64,000 nucleotides of DNA from Nitrospira sp. (GTDB lineage Bacteria; Nitrospirota; Nitrospiria; Nitrospirales; Nitrospiraceae). The notes under the pieces were generated by a model. That model saw nothing but the letters and a program-made list of their open reading frames with translations, was not told the DNA's origin and did no database searches. The stretch lies in NCBI GenBank assembly GCA_024331095.1, contig JANDJE010000001.1, positions 1-64,000 on the forward strand, given 5' to 3'. The translations under genes were made by a program, and so were the position numbers. Below are positions 54,820 to 63,599 of this stretch, one piece after another. The stretch's first letter is position 1, and every line of letters starts with the position of its first letter.

Positions 54820-55878
54820 GTGAGCAGGCCCATTGACAATCAACATGTCATCGAGATCAAAGCGCTGCCGTCGCCCCGCACGATTAAAACCAGACTTCCC
54901 ATCACGGATCAGGCGGCCAAACTGGTCGTCGAAACCAGAGAAGCCGTCAGAAAGATCCTCCACGGGCAAGACCGTGATCGCCTCGTCATCATCGTGGGGC
55001 CCTGCTCGATCCATGATCCCGATGCCGCGCTCGACTACGCACAGAAACTGAAGCCGGTCGCCGACGCCCTGCGCGACCGGTTTCTGATCATCATGCGAAC
55101 CTATTTTGAGAAACCTCGGACCACCGTCGGCTGGAAAGGCTTGATCAACGACCCCCATTTGGACGGCACCTGTGATATTGCGCGCGGGATGGAGCTGGCC
55201 CGGACGATCCTGCTTCGAATCAACCAGCTCGGCCTGCCTTGTGCAACGGAGCTGCTGGATCCGGTCACGCCCCAATACACCGCCGATCTCATCAGTTGGA
55301 CGGCGATCGGCGCGCGCACCACCGAAAGCCAGATTCACCGCGAGATGGCCAGCGGTCTTTCCATGCCCGTCGGATTCAAAAACGGCACCGAGGGCAACCT
55401 CCAGGTCGCCGTCAACGCCATGATTTCGGCGCGAGCCCCGCACCACTTCGTCGGCATCAACGCCGACGGCCAAACTTCCATCATCAAGACCATGGGCAAT
55501 CCGGATCGACACATCGTCCTCCGTGGCGGGGGAGGCAAAAGCAATTACGACGCCGAGCACGTCGCCAAGGCCGAGACGGCCGTGGCGGGCGAACACATCG
55601 CCCGTCCCATCATGATCGATTGTTCACACGACAATTCGAGCAAAGACCACCGCCGCCAAGGCACCGTGGCTCGCGAAGTCCTCCGCCAGTTCCGCGAGGG
55701 CCGTCAGTCGATCATGGGGCTCATGCTGGAGAGCAATCTCCACCCCGGGAAGCAAACGTGGAAAGAGGGAGTTCCGCTCGCGTACGGCGTCTCGATCACC
55801 GACGCCTGTCTCGGATGGGACGAAACGAAGTCTCTCTTGGACGAACTGGCCGAATCACTGACCGTCAAACCGGCCTAA
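54820..55878 (+). CDS. aroG: 3-deoxy-7-phosphoheptulonate (DAHP) synthase, AroF/G/H type
   Basis: First enzyme of the shikimate pathway, joining phosphoenolpyruvate and erythrose-4-phosphate. Conserved blocks are VIIVGPCSIHDPDAAL, IMRTYFEKPRTTVGWKGLINDPHLDG, AIGARTTESQIHREMASGLSMPVGFKNGTEGN and IMIDCSHDNSSKDHRRQ, with GLMLESNLHPGKQ and YGVSITDACLGW near the end. The track starts 28 residues earlier; the GTG at 54820 has AAAGGA six bases before it and gives 352 residues, the size of E. coli AroG. A candidate promoter -10 (TATACT at 54776-54781) lies upstream. The feedback-control type (Phe, Tyr or Trp) cannot be told from the sequence. Confidence 0.95.
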   Translation: MSRPIDNQHVIEIKALPSPRTIKTRLPITDQAAKLVVETREAVRKILHGQDRDRLVIIVGPCSIHDPDAALDYAQKLKPVADALRDRFLIIMRTYFEKPRTTVGWKGLINDPHLDGTCDIARGMELARTILLRINQLGLPCATELLDPVTPQYTADLISWTAIGARTTESQIHREMASGLSMPVGFKNGTEGNLQVAVNAMISARAPHHFVGINADGQTSIIKTMGNPDRHIVLRGGGGKSNYDAEHVAKAETAVAGEHIARPIMIDCSHDNSSKDHRRQGTVAREVLRQFREGRQSIMGLMLESNLHPGKQTWKEGVPLAYGVSITDACLGWDETKSLLDELAESLTVKPA

Positions 55879-55911
55879 AAAACCGGCCTGGCGCCATCAA
55901 CGCACCGGCCG
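55877..55911 (-). terminator. Intrinsic terminator of the Tad operon
   Basis: On the minus strand CGGCCGGTGC pairs with GCGCC-A-GGCCG (one bulged A, one G-U pair, about ten base pairs) around a short loop, and TTTTTT follows one base after the stem. It lies 45 bases past the tadD-like stop. The T run coincides with the aroG stop region on the other strand. Confidence 0.75.
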
Positions 55912-55955
55912 TTGCCCTGACAAAAGCCGGCGCGATTTTCTCTCTTCTCAATCCA

Positions 55956-56741
55956 TCACCGTCGATCGTCATCAGTGGGGATGGTATCAGGGTTCTCCCC
56001 CTGTTGAGTCGCCGCGACGATTCCGTCCCGACGCGCCAGGGCCACCTCCCACCCTGGTCGTTCGCTGATCGCCTCTTCGTAGTGCCGCAGAGCCAGATGA
56101 AAATTTCCCGACGCCTCTTCGAACAACCCGCGATGATAGGCAACCCGCCAGGCCGGCGCGCCGAGATTGGCGGCGATCGTCAGTTGCCGTTTCGCCTCCG
56201 GCAGTTTGTCCGCGAGAAAGAGCGCGCCGGCGTAAACTTCCCGCAGATCGGCATCTTCGGGAGACAATTTCACCTGCTCCGCAAAAAATCTGAGCGCAAA
56301 CGGAATGTTGCCCTCTTCCAGTGCGATCCGGCCGCGGAGCACGGCGGCGGGGCCGTGCGCTTTCTGGAGACTGAAGAGCGCATCCAGATATTGTTGGGCC
56401 AGCGCAAACTGGCGATCCTCGTACGCGAGAATCGCCGACGCCATGAATCCCGGCGCATAGGTCGGACAGGTCTGGGCCACCCGCTCCACATCCCGGCGTA
56501 ACTCCTCGCACGGGAATCGTCCCTCCTCCAACGAACCGCACCCGCCCGGCTTCGCGCGGGCCTCGCGCCACTGTTCCCATACCGGCAACAATTGACGGTC
56601 GGGCAACGGACACTCGTTGTACACGTGTCGACTTTGATACGAGCAGGCGCCGAGGCCGAGACCCAGCACCGCCGCCAGGGCGACCCCGACGCCCCTTCGG
56701 CCTATCGACGGAATCCAACCGGAACTCATATCCCGTTTCAT
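55956..56741 (-). CDS. tadD: TadD-like TPR lipoprotein
   Basis: Last gene of the Tad operon; TadD is a pilotin-like lipoprotein that helps secretin assembly. A lipoprotein signal is clear (VALAAVLGLGLGACS). Several TPR-like hairpins follow (AILAYEDRQFALAQQYLDALF; GRIALEEGNIPFALRFFAEQVKLSPEDADLREVYAGALFLADKLPEAKRQL; GNFHLALRHYEEAISERPGW). At 261 residues it is normal. The ATG at 56741 overlaps the tadC stop (ATGA); the track's earlier start is excluded. The gene name is assigned by context and architecture and not from a diagnostic motif. Confidence 0.75.
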   Translation of the reverse strand: MKRDMSSGWIPSIGRRGVGVALAAVLGLGLGACSYQSRHVYNECPLPDRQLLPVWEQWREARAKPGGCGSLEEGRFPCEELRRDVERVAQTCPTYAPGFMASAILAYEDRQFALAQQYLDALFSLQKAHGPAAVLRGRIALEEGNIPFALRFFAEQVKLSPEDADLREVYAGALFLADKLPEAKRQLTIAANLGAPAWRVAYHRGLFEEASGNFHLALRHYEEAISERPGWEVALARRDGIVAATQQGENPDTIPTDDDRR

Positions 56742-57658
56742 GGTAAAGGCGATCCTCGAAGCGTGGAAAGGTTGAGAACTTTGACCAGTTGATACAACGC
56801 GGGCCCCAATGTCGTAATGAAAACGGAGGGCAAAAAACACAACACCAGCGGAAACACCAGTTTGACCGGCAACGCCTGAGCCGCGAGCAGCACCCGCTCA
56901 CGTCGCGCATTCCGCAAATCCCCGGCCTGATAACGCAAGGTTTCGGCCAGACCGGCACCGACTTGCTCCGCATGGATCAGGGCCGACACGAACGTCGAGA
57001 CGGAAGGAACGTCCAGGCGCCACGCCAGGCGGCGCAACGCTTGGACTCGTCCGACGCCGACTTGCAATTCGGCCTGAAAGGTGTGCAACTCTGCCGCAAG
57101 GGTTCGGGGGCGCGGCTGAGCGTGGAGCACCGTGGCAAGCGCGGCGTCGAATCCCAGCCCTCCTTCCGCCAGCGACGCCAGCAGTTCCAGCAACAGCGGA
57201 AGATCTTCCTCCGCTTCGCGCACCCGACGACGCCGGGCGGCCCGAACGACCAGAACCGGCGCCAGCGCGACGTTGGCCAGGAGAATCCAGGGCGCAGCCT
57301 CCGCGATGGAGGCCAATCCCTCGCCGAGTCCTCCGGGAATATAGGCGAACCCTTGCGCCATAAGATCGACGAGCCCGAACCGGCTTGCCGCCGTCGCGCC
57401 GACGGCCCCCATGCCAAGACAGGATGCCGTCGCGCCGATGAACAAAAGCGGAGCCGACGACGCGCGAAAACCGGCGAGATACAGCCATCTGGCCAATCGA
57501 CCGGCGGGATCCGTGGAATCGACGCTCAGGGGACCTTCTCGCCGCCTCTTGGCCGTTCGCATCCGATCAAGCGTACGATACCGCAATGCCCAGGAGACCG
57601 CCTCCCACGCCGCCACGGCGGTCACCAACCCGAACACGACCAAGAACGTCGTCGTCAT
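56738..57658 (-). CDS. tadC: Tad pilus inner-membrane protein TadC
   Basis: GspF-type platform protein, one of the two inner-membrane subunits under the Tad pilus. Membrane helices are seen at the start (TTFLVVFGLVTAVAAWEAVSW), around residues 60-80 (APLLFIGATASCLGMGAVGATAA), at 120-140 and at the end (VKLVFPLVLCFLPSVFITTLGPALYQL). The conserved GspF core reads EAEEDLPLLLELLASLAEGGLGFDAAL, with SVSTFVSALIHAEQVGAGLAETLRYQA. At 306 residues it is normal. GAGG sits six bases before the ATG. It is eight bases from tadB. Confidence 0.88.
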   Translation of the reverse strand: MTTTFLVVFGLVTAVAAWEAVSWALRYRTLDRMRTAKRRREGPLSVDSTDPAGRLARWLYLAGFRASSAPLLFIGATASCLGMGAVGATAASRFGLVDLMAQGFAYIPGGLGEGLASIAEAAPWILLANVALAPVLVVRAARRRRVREAEEDLPLLLELLASLAEGGLGFDAALATVLHAQPRPRTLAAELHTFQAELQVGVGRVQALRRLAWRLDVPSVSTFVSALIHAEQVGAGLAETLRYQAGDLRNARRERVLLAAQALPVKLVFPLVLCFLPSVFITTLGPALYQLVKVLNLSTLRGSPLP

Positions 57659-57665
57659 CTCGGCC

Positions 57666-58514
57666 TCAGTAGCGAATCCGACTAAGCTGCCGCACCCACA
57701 AGATCCCCACCGCCTGCAACAGCATGGTACCAGCCGTCAGATACCGGCCGAGATCGCTCGTCAAAAACACGACGAACGAGGCGGGATTCGCCCGCCACAT
57801 GATCCAGGCCAACCCGTATGAAATTCCCATCATCGCCATTACCGAGACATTGGCTTCCACCGCCTGCGCCCGCACTCGGCGGGAGACTTCGATCCGATCC
57901 CGAACGGTTCGACCGACCGCCGCGAGCGAACCGGCCACGCGTCCGCCTCCGGTCCATTGAGCGGAGAGCGTCAGGGAGAACAACTGTACACTCTCCAAGG
58001 GAATCTGCCTCGACAGATCGCGGAAGACGCCGGGCGCGTCCTCGCCGAGCCGAAGACGGGCCACCAGATCCTCCAGGTACGGCCGCAGAGGAGCCTTCGA
58101 TTCCTGCATGGCCGTTTCGATCGCCTTGGGCAAGGCCATCCCCACCCGCAGCGCGCCGACCAATCCGTCGATGACGTCCGTAAGCTGAGTCTCCAACAAA
58201 AGAACGCGCTTGGAGACCACGATGGACTCGGCGATCATGCCCGCCACACCGACGATCGCCGCCACGGCCAGCGCAAAGGGAATCGGCCAGTTGAGCCCTC
58301 CCCAGCTTCCCGTCGCGGTCATGACGGCGATGGCGAGCGGCATCCATCGGTATCGAGGGGGAAACGTTGAGACCGTCCGGCCTTGAGCTGCCGAACGGGG
58401 AGCGGACGCCGCCAGCAGCCGAGCGACACGGCGGCGGCGTTCCGCCACCCACAACCAGATCGCCACGGCCGCGCCCCCGAGCGGCAGGATGACCAGCGCC
58501 ACGCTACTCCACAT
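57666..58514 (-). CDS. tadB: Tad pilus inner-membrane protein TadB
   Basis: Partner of TadC in the inner-membrane platform. The 282 residues begin with a membrane helix ([23 protein letters not shown]); the core has LLETQLTDVIDGLVGALRVGMALPKAIETAMQESKAPL, then LSRQIPLESVQLFSLTLSAQWTGGGRVAGSLAAVGRTVRDR and two C-terminal helices. I set the start at the ATG at 58514 because GAGGAG lies eight bases upstream; the track adds 27 residues inside tadA. It overlaps the end of tadA by 11 bases. Confidence 0.88.
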   Translation of the reverse strand: MWSSVALVILPLGGAAVAIWLWVAERRRRVARLLAASAPRSAAQGRTVSTFPPRYRWMPLAIAVMTATGSWGGLNWPIPFALAVAAIVGVAGMIAESIVVSKRVLLLETQLTDVIDGLVGALRVGMALPKAIETAMQESKAPLRPYLEDLVARLRLGEDAPGVFRDLSRQIPLESVQLFSLTLSAQWTGGGRVAGSLAAVGRTVRDRIEVSRRVRAQAVEANVSVMAMMGISYGLAWIMWRANPASFVVFLTSDLGRYLTAGTMLLQAVGILWVRQLSRIRY

Positions 58515-59952
58515 GATGATCGCTCCTCGGATGAAACAGACCGAGAGGGATTGAAACACCGCGCCGACGCCACCCCTCGACGAACCGCGGCACAATGCCT
58601 GTCGCGGAGAACTCGCCCCGCAACCGGCGTCCCTCCATCCCCAGCCGGCGGAACGTGAAGATATCCTGCAAGAGCGGGACGTCGCCTTCCATGCCGGTTA
58701 TCTCCGTCACGCGCTCGATGCGACGCACCCCGTCTTCATATCGCCGGATGTGCACCAACAACTGAATTGCCGACACGATCTGTTCCCGAATCGCCCTCGA
58801 CGGGAGTTCCTCGCCGGCCATGAGCACCATCGTTTCAAGGCGCGAGAGGGCGTCGCGCGGCGAATTGGCGTGAATGGTGCTCATGCCGCCATCATGGCCC
58901 GTGTTCATGGCCTGCAACATATCCAGCGCCTCCGGCCCTCGAACCTCGCCGACGATGATCCGATCGGGACGCATGCGCAGCGAGTTGATGACGAGATCGC
59001 GCTGGGTGATCCGCCCCCGGCCCTCCACGTTGGCCGGGCGCGTCTCCATGCGGACGACGTGCTCCTGATCCAGAATCAACTCGGCCGTGTCCTCGATGGT
59101 GATGATCCGCTCCGTGGGACGCGCCGATTCCAGCAACGCGCCGAGCAAGGTCGATTTGCCCGCGCCGGTCCCGCCCGAGACCAGGATGTTCGTGCGCAGG
59201 GAGACGGCCGTCGCAAGGAATTCCGACATCTCCTCGGACATCATGCCCAATTCCAGCAGATCCCGTCGCCGCAACCGCCGGCGCCCGAACCGTCTGATCG
59301 ACAGCGTGGGGCCGTCGATCGAAGCCGGCGGCAGTGTCGCGTTCACCCGGCTTCCGTCCGGCAGTCGCAGATCGGCCATGGGCGAGGAGGCGTCGATCCG
59401 GCGGCCCATCTGCGCGGCGATCCGCTCGATCACCCGCATGATATGGTCCGCATCCCGAAACCGAACTTCGGTTTTCTCCAATTTGCCGAACCGCTCGACG
59501 TAGACCTTGTCCGGCGCGATCACCAGGATGTCCGTGACGGCCGGGTCGGCCATCAACGGCGAGAGCGGACCGAGGCCGATCGTCTCCTCCGTCAGTTCTT
59601 CGGCCAACCGACTTCGTTCCTGTTCGTTGAGGGGAATTTGTTCCGATTCCAGCACCCGATGAACGAATCCCTCCACCACGACCGCCACGTCGTCTTCCCG
59701 GCGGCCGAGAACCGTTTCGTCCCCGATTTCAGACAACAACCGTTCCTGCAACAGCCCCTTGACCGCCACATAGTCGGCCTGTTTGCTCCGGGTATCGGCC
59801 TCCGCCTCCGATTCATCTCCCAGTTGGTAGAATGCGGGCCGTTTTGCGGCGAGCTTGATACGGGACGCCGCCTCGCTGGTAAGCGACCGGCGGAAGCGGG
59901 CGCGACGGTCGGTCTCCTCTCGATCGGGCTTCGCCGGATTCGGCTCGGTCAT
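58504..59952 (-). CDS. tadA: Tad pilus assembly ATPase TadA (CpaF)
   Basis: Hexameric secretion ATPase powering pilus assembly. The N-terminal region (about 70-150) is the CpaF-type all-helical part ([35 protein letters not shown]). The core has [20 protein letters not shown] (Walker A), [29 protein letters not shown] (Asp box), [52 protein letters not shown] (Walker B and His box) and the C-terminal arm. At 482 residues it is standard. It overlaps the tadZ stop by four bases (ATGA). Confidence 0.94.
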   Translation of the reverse strand: MTEPNPAKPDREETDRRARFRRSLTSEAASRIKLAAKRPAFYQLGDESEAEADTRSKQADYVAVKGLLQERLLSEIGDETVLGRREDDVAVVVEGFVHRVLESEQIPLNEQERSRLAEELTEETIGLGPLSPLMADPAVTDILVIAPDKVYVERFGKLEKTEVRFRDADHIMRVIERIAAQMGRRIDASSPMADLRLPDGSRVNATLPPASIDGPTLSIRRFGRRRLRRRDLLELGMMSEEMSEFLATAVSLRTNILVSGGTGAGKSTLLGALLESARPTERIITIEDTAELILDQEHVVRMETRPANVEGRGRITQRDLVINSLRMRPDRIIVGEVRGPEALDMLQAMNTGHDGGMSTIHANSPRDALSRLETMVLMAGEELPSRAIREQIVSAIQLLVHIRRYEDGVRRIERVTEITGMEGDVPLLQDIFTFRRLGMEGRRLRGEFSATGIVPRFVEGWRRRGVSIPLGLFHPRSDHHVE

Positions 59953-61196
59953 GAGGACGTCTCCATCGGCTCCGGCAGCGGCGCCGCGCGACGACCCGTC
60001 GCCTCCGAGCCCTCGTCGGCATCGACCGCCTGATCGCGCTTGTCCCGCACGGCGACGATGTCGTCGACGAGCGTTTCCATTTCCCGTCCAAATCCGAAAT
60101 AGCGATGCGTATGGAATATGTACGGTTCGCCGGCGTTGGCGGCGATGAGGACGCCCTTTCGATAGGGAAACACGTAGTCCAGCTCCCGGTCGAGCCGCCG
60201 TTCAATGTCGGCCGGTTTCAAATTGCCGGAAAAATTCCGATAAGTGTGATTGAGCACCAACCGCTGGCGTTCCTCGCCGAACCCCAGACCTTTGAGCATC
60301 GGCAAGAATTTGACCATTCCGACCACGCTCGGCGCCGTACCCTGCATCACGATGAATCCCAGATCGGTCACGTCCAACACGGCCATCACGGTACTGTCCA
60401 ACATGGGAAACGTATCCACCACCACGAACGGAAACGCCCGCCGTGCCAGATTCAAAACGCGATACACCGATTCCTCGTCCACTTCCGATGCGTCGACGGC
60501 GTTGGCCGGCGCCGCCAGCACGTGGAGCCCGGACTGATGGCGACCGGCCAACTGCCGTAACATCGTTTCGTCTAACCTCGTTTTTTCCCGAACCGCGTCC
60601 ACGATCGTCGTCTTCGGCGCCACGTCCAGCATCAAGGCGCAGACTCCGAGTTGAAGCGATGCATCGATCAGCAACACTCGATCCGGATACCGTCTGGCAA
60701 GAGCGGCGGCGGCGTTGACGGCCAGAGTGCTTTTCCCCACTCCGCCTTTGTTACCGACGAACGACACCACCGTCCCGACGGCGCCTTGCAACCCGGCGCG
60801 CTGGGCGAAGAGCCGCTCCAAAAGCTGCCGCAACTCGGTGCTGGAGAGAGGACGTCTCAGAAAATCTTGGATGCCCGCGCGCACGTAGTCGATCAAGACC
60901 ATCGCGTCGGATTCCCGCCCCCCCAACTGATCCTCCCAAAACAAGCCGGCCAGGACCGTCCCCGGAACCGTCCGGTAGAGTTCCTTGGCAAACAACCGGA
61001 GGTCTTGGACGTGGGCGTTCAACTCGACACAGACCAATTCCGGCCGCCGATTCCGCGCATGGTCTTCGGCCTGGGCGAAACCGGACGCATAGGTGAGGAC
61101 CACACGCTGCGAGGGAAGCCCTTCGATGGCCGCCTCACACTCCTGCCGCAACGTTTGATCCTGACCGACAATCAAAATATGGATCGGTTTCTCCAT
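59949..61196 (-). CDS. tadZ: Tad localisation ATPase TadZ (CpaE)
   Basis: MinD/ParA-like protein that positions the Tad apparatus at the pole. The N-terminal receiver-like domain (about 1-125; IHILIVGQDQTLRQECEAAIE) lacks a normal phospho-acceptor. The ATPase half reads VSFVGNKGGVGKSTLAVNAAAALARRYPDRVLLIDASLQLGVCALMLDV (deviant Walker A with the signature Lys) and VVVDTFPMLDS. At 415 residues it fits CpaE. The start is set at the ATG at 61196: the 36 residues before it in the track are an Arg-rich run encoded by a small tandem repeat. The gene overlaps tadA by four bases. Confidence 0.88.
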   Translation of the reverse strand: MEKPIHILIVGQDQTLRQECEAAIEGLPSQRVVLTYASGFAQAEDHARNRRPELVCVELNAHVQDLRLFAKELYRTVPGTVLAGLFWEDQLGGRESDAMVLIDYVRAGIQDFLRRPLSSTELRQLLERLFAQRAGLQGAVGTVVSFVGNKGGVGKSTLAVNAAAALARRYPDRVLLIDASLQLGVCALMLDVAPKTTIVDAVREKTRLDETMLRQLAGRHQSGLHVLAAPANAVDASEVDEESVYRVLNLARRAFPFVVVDTFPMLDSTVMAVLDVTDLGFIVMQGTAPSVVGMVKFLPMLKGLGFGEERQRLVLNHTYRNFSGNLKPADIERRLDRELDYVFPYRKGVLIAANAGEPYIFHTHRYFGFGREMETLVDDIVAVRDKRDQAVDADEGSEATGRRAAPLPEPMETSS

Positions 61197-61232
61197 CGCT
61201 CGTATCCACGCTCGTATCCGCGCTCGTCTTTG
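61197..61232. repeat. 12-bp tandem repeat just upstream of tadZ
   Basis: Two near-perfect copies of CGCTCGTATCC(A/G) and a third partial copy (CGCTCGT, then divergent) lie directly before the tadZ ATG on the minus strand. It may be a slippage product. It falls where the ribosome site would be, so copy number could affect translation of tadZ. Confidence 0.55.
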
Positions 61233-61248
61233 TGTTTGCCCTGCCGGC

Positions 61249-62502
61249 TTACCGAACCAAGACGGGGGCCAGCACCGCGTCCGCCAGTCCCCGGTTGGCC
61301 TCAAACACGGCTTGCCAGACCGTCGAGTCTTGCGGCAGCGGCACCGTTCCCCTGATGTGCCGGCTCGCGTTCATCGGTGCCACCATGCCGGACATCCGCG
61401 TCACGGTCACGGTCGGCAAGGGCCCCGTCACCGCCGCACGGCCGAATCCGATCACCCGCTCGACCGGAACTCCTCCCTCGTCGAACACGTGGTAGATCGG
61501 CACATAGCCCGTGACTTCGGCATCCAGCGCCGGAGGAGCCGCCACGACCGCCTGCCCGACGGTCGTCGCCGCATTCGGGTCTGGCGGAGGAGGCGTAAAC
61601 CGGCCGGCCAAGGCCAACCCGTTCCCCGAAATGGTGCCCGTTCCATCCACCGCCAGAACGACGGGCTGTCCCACCGGAAGTCCGTTCCAGAGTTCAAGGG
61701 TGAGAGCCAAAGGAAGGGCTCCTTCGATCGGAGGTGTGACGCCGGTCTGTGGAAATCCCACCTGAAGGGCCGGTCTCACGTCGGCCAGCGCGGTCGCCCG
61801 AACCGTGAATCCATAGGCGCGGAAGTTGTAATCGTTGGGATTGTCCGGATTGGCGAACGGGGTCAGTGAACCATGTCCGGCCAACAAGGGAAGCGGCGAG
61901 CCGCCGGAACTCACTCCTTCCTGATGGTCGAAACCCTCAAAGTCATTGGCTCGACGGAGTCGGACCAAAAAGGCCGGGGCTCCGGCACTGTCGGCCTGTT
62001 CGCTGGGGATGAAGTCGTTTCTCCCATAGTTGCCGTCTTCACGAGACAAGGCCGTCGGCCAGGGCGAGACAAAGGTCCCCGCCACCAGATCGCCGTACGG
62101 CTCGTTGGTCAAGTTCAGTTGCAACTGCGGCAGATACGTCCGTTGATCCGGTACGGTGATCGTGCGCGACGCATGGAGGGCCGCGATAGTCGGATCGTCA
62201 TGATCGGTCAACACCAGTTCAGGGCCGGCCCCGATCCGAAGGGACATGGTCGGCGGAGCGGACGGATCAAGATCGTCGTCGAAGACCAGCGAGGCCAAGC
62301 GAGCGGCCGCCGCTCTGCGCCCTTCGTCACCGATCGGTTGACCGTTGCCATCCAGCGCGTCCCGGAAACGGAGCCCCTCCAGCGCCGCCGGATCAGCCAT
62401 GGCCTGCATTTGCACTTGCGTCAAGATCGCCATCCCCAGATCGATCACCAGACCGCCCAACGCCAAACAACCGATCACCACTATCGCCAGAAAAGGAAGC
62501 AT
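61249..62502 (-). CDS. TadG-like pilus-associated protein
   Basis: Exported protein of about 417 residues. The N-terminus is one membrane helix (MLPFLAIVVIGCLALGGLVIDLGMAILTQ) followed by VQMQAMADPAALEGLRF, the TadE/TadG-type start in which the first helix is followed by an A-D-A-A-A-like segment. The rest is a long periplasmic region, Pro/Gly/Asp-rich, with no recognised domain (LWNGLPVGQPVVLAVDG). I place the start at the ATG at 62502, because the 79 track residues upstream overlap cpaB and are basic. The role is inferred from position between cpaB and tadZ. The end carries VFEANRGLADAVLAPVLVR. Confidence 0.65.
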   Translation of the reverse strand: MLPFLAIVVIGCLALGGLVIDLGMAILTQVQMQAMADPAALEGLRFRDALDGNGQPIGDEGRRAAAARLASLVFDDDLDPSAPPTMSLRIGAGPELVLTDHDDPTIAALHASRTITVPDQRTYLPQLQLNLTNEPYGDLVAGTFVSPWPTALSREDGNYGRNDFIPSEQADSAGAPAFLVRLRRANDFEGFDHQEGVSSGGSPLPLLAGHGSLTPFANPDNPNDYNFRAYGFTVRATALADVRPALQVGFPQTGVTPPIEGALPLALTLELWNGLPVGQPVVLAVDGTGTISGNGLALAGRFTPPPPDPNAATTVGQAVVAAPPALDAEVTGYVPIYHVFDEGGVPVERVIGFGRAAVTGPLPTVTVTRMSGMVAPMNASRHIRGTVPLPQDSTVWQAVFEANRGLADAVLAPVLVR

Positions 62503-62510
62503 CGGCCTCT

Positions 62511-63599
62511 TTACCGTTCCTGCTCCGTGCGGCCGACGGGCGCCGCGCCGGATGCCGTGTTCCGCTGTTCCCGCAGCTCCGATTCCGCCGCCTCGCTCAT
62601 CGGCACGCCCAAGACACCGCGATGGAATCCGAGCTTCTTTTTCCCGGAAATCGTTTCGACCATTGTCAGTTTTGGAATGTTGCCGAAGGCGTCGCTGGCC
62701 GATTCGCCGGCGCCCGCCAATCCGCCGTACGGATGCCACGGCTGCAGATCCGGCGTGTGACTGTCCTCGGGATCCCCCGGCTGTCCGGATCGAGGGACGG
62801 CGTTGATCTGCGCTTTCACGGCGATCGCCTGAGTCAACAGAGCCACTTCCCGCGGATCCACCGCGATGACGTACTCTTGAACCGGCTTGGTTTTCGTGAC
62901 ACTGCCTTTGGTAAGCGTATTGGCGGTTACCGGAACGGGCCTGGTCGTGAGCGGCTCGACCAGCACGCCGTTTTGCACCAACACCCGCACGGTCGCCTGC
63001 TTCATCCAGTTGGTGAGTTCGGCCTGAAGCGTCAACACCTCTTGATAGGCTCCGCCAATCTTGAGTCCCTTGGCGCCGGTTTTCGTCTCGATTGGAATAG
63101 TGGCGACCAGATCGAACCGGTCTCCGATGTTCAGCCCGTACAGTCCCTTGACCTGATCGGCTTCGATCCGCATCGCCCGTTTCCCCGGCGGAACTCCGGC
63201 CACGAGACCCGCGCGACTGCCCTTCGGAAGAAAATCGGCTTCGGTAAAGACGTAGCCGGGAGGCTTGGGTTTTTTGGTGACCCGCCCGAGAATGTCGCTC
63301 AATTGGACGTACATTTCCGGCGTCACCGCGTCGGGCGGCAAATGCATGAAGGAAAGGTTTCCCTTCTCGTCCAGCAGATATTCGCGCGTCACCCGCGTAT
63401 AGGGGGGGATCTGACGCGACGGGGTCGGCACGGCGACCATTCCCTGATGCGACTGACCGAACAACCGATCAAGCTTGATCGCGCCGGCGGCCCACAGACC
63501 GGCCACGGCAACCGCGACCCCCGCGACCAGGACTACCCCAGACCAGATCGGTCCCCCGAACCAACTCCTTCGACGACGCGAAGAACGGGTCATGTTCAT
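62511..63599 (-). CDS. cpaB: Tad pilus protein CpaB/RcpC
   Basis: Inner-membrane-anchored periplasmic protein of the Tad system. A membrane helix near the N-terminus (WSGVVLVAGVAVAVAGLWAAGAI) is followed by a SAF-type domain (about 55-130; VAVPTPSRQIPPYTRVTREYLLDEKGNLSFMHLPPDAV) and a second half with AGLVAGVPPGKRAMRIEADQVKGLYGLNIGDRFDLVATIPI, the RcpC pattern, then EYVIAVDPREVALLTQAIAVKAQINAV. At 362 residues it is longer than many CpaB proteins, with a Pro/Gly tail. GGAGG lies just before the ATG, which overlaps the upstream stop by four bases. Confidence 0.88.
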   Translation of the reverse strand: MNMTRSSRRRRSWFGGPIWSGVVLVAGVAVAVAGLWAAGAIKLDRLFGQSHQGMVAVPTPSRQIPPYTRVTREYLLDEKGNLSFMHLPPDAVTPEMYVQLSDILGRVTKKPKPPGYVFTEADFLPKGSRAGLVAGVPPGKRAMRIEADQVKGLYGLNIGDRFDLVATIPIETKTGAKGLKIGGAYQEVLTLQAELTNWMKQATVRVLVQNGVLVEPLTTRPVPVTANTLTKGSVTKTKPVQEYVIAVDPREVALLTQAIAVKAQINAVPRSGQPGDPEDSHTPDLQPWHPYGGLAGAGESASDAFGNIPKLTMVETISGKKKLGFHRGVLGVPMSEAAESELREQRNTASGAAPVGRTEQER

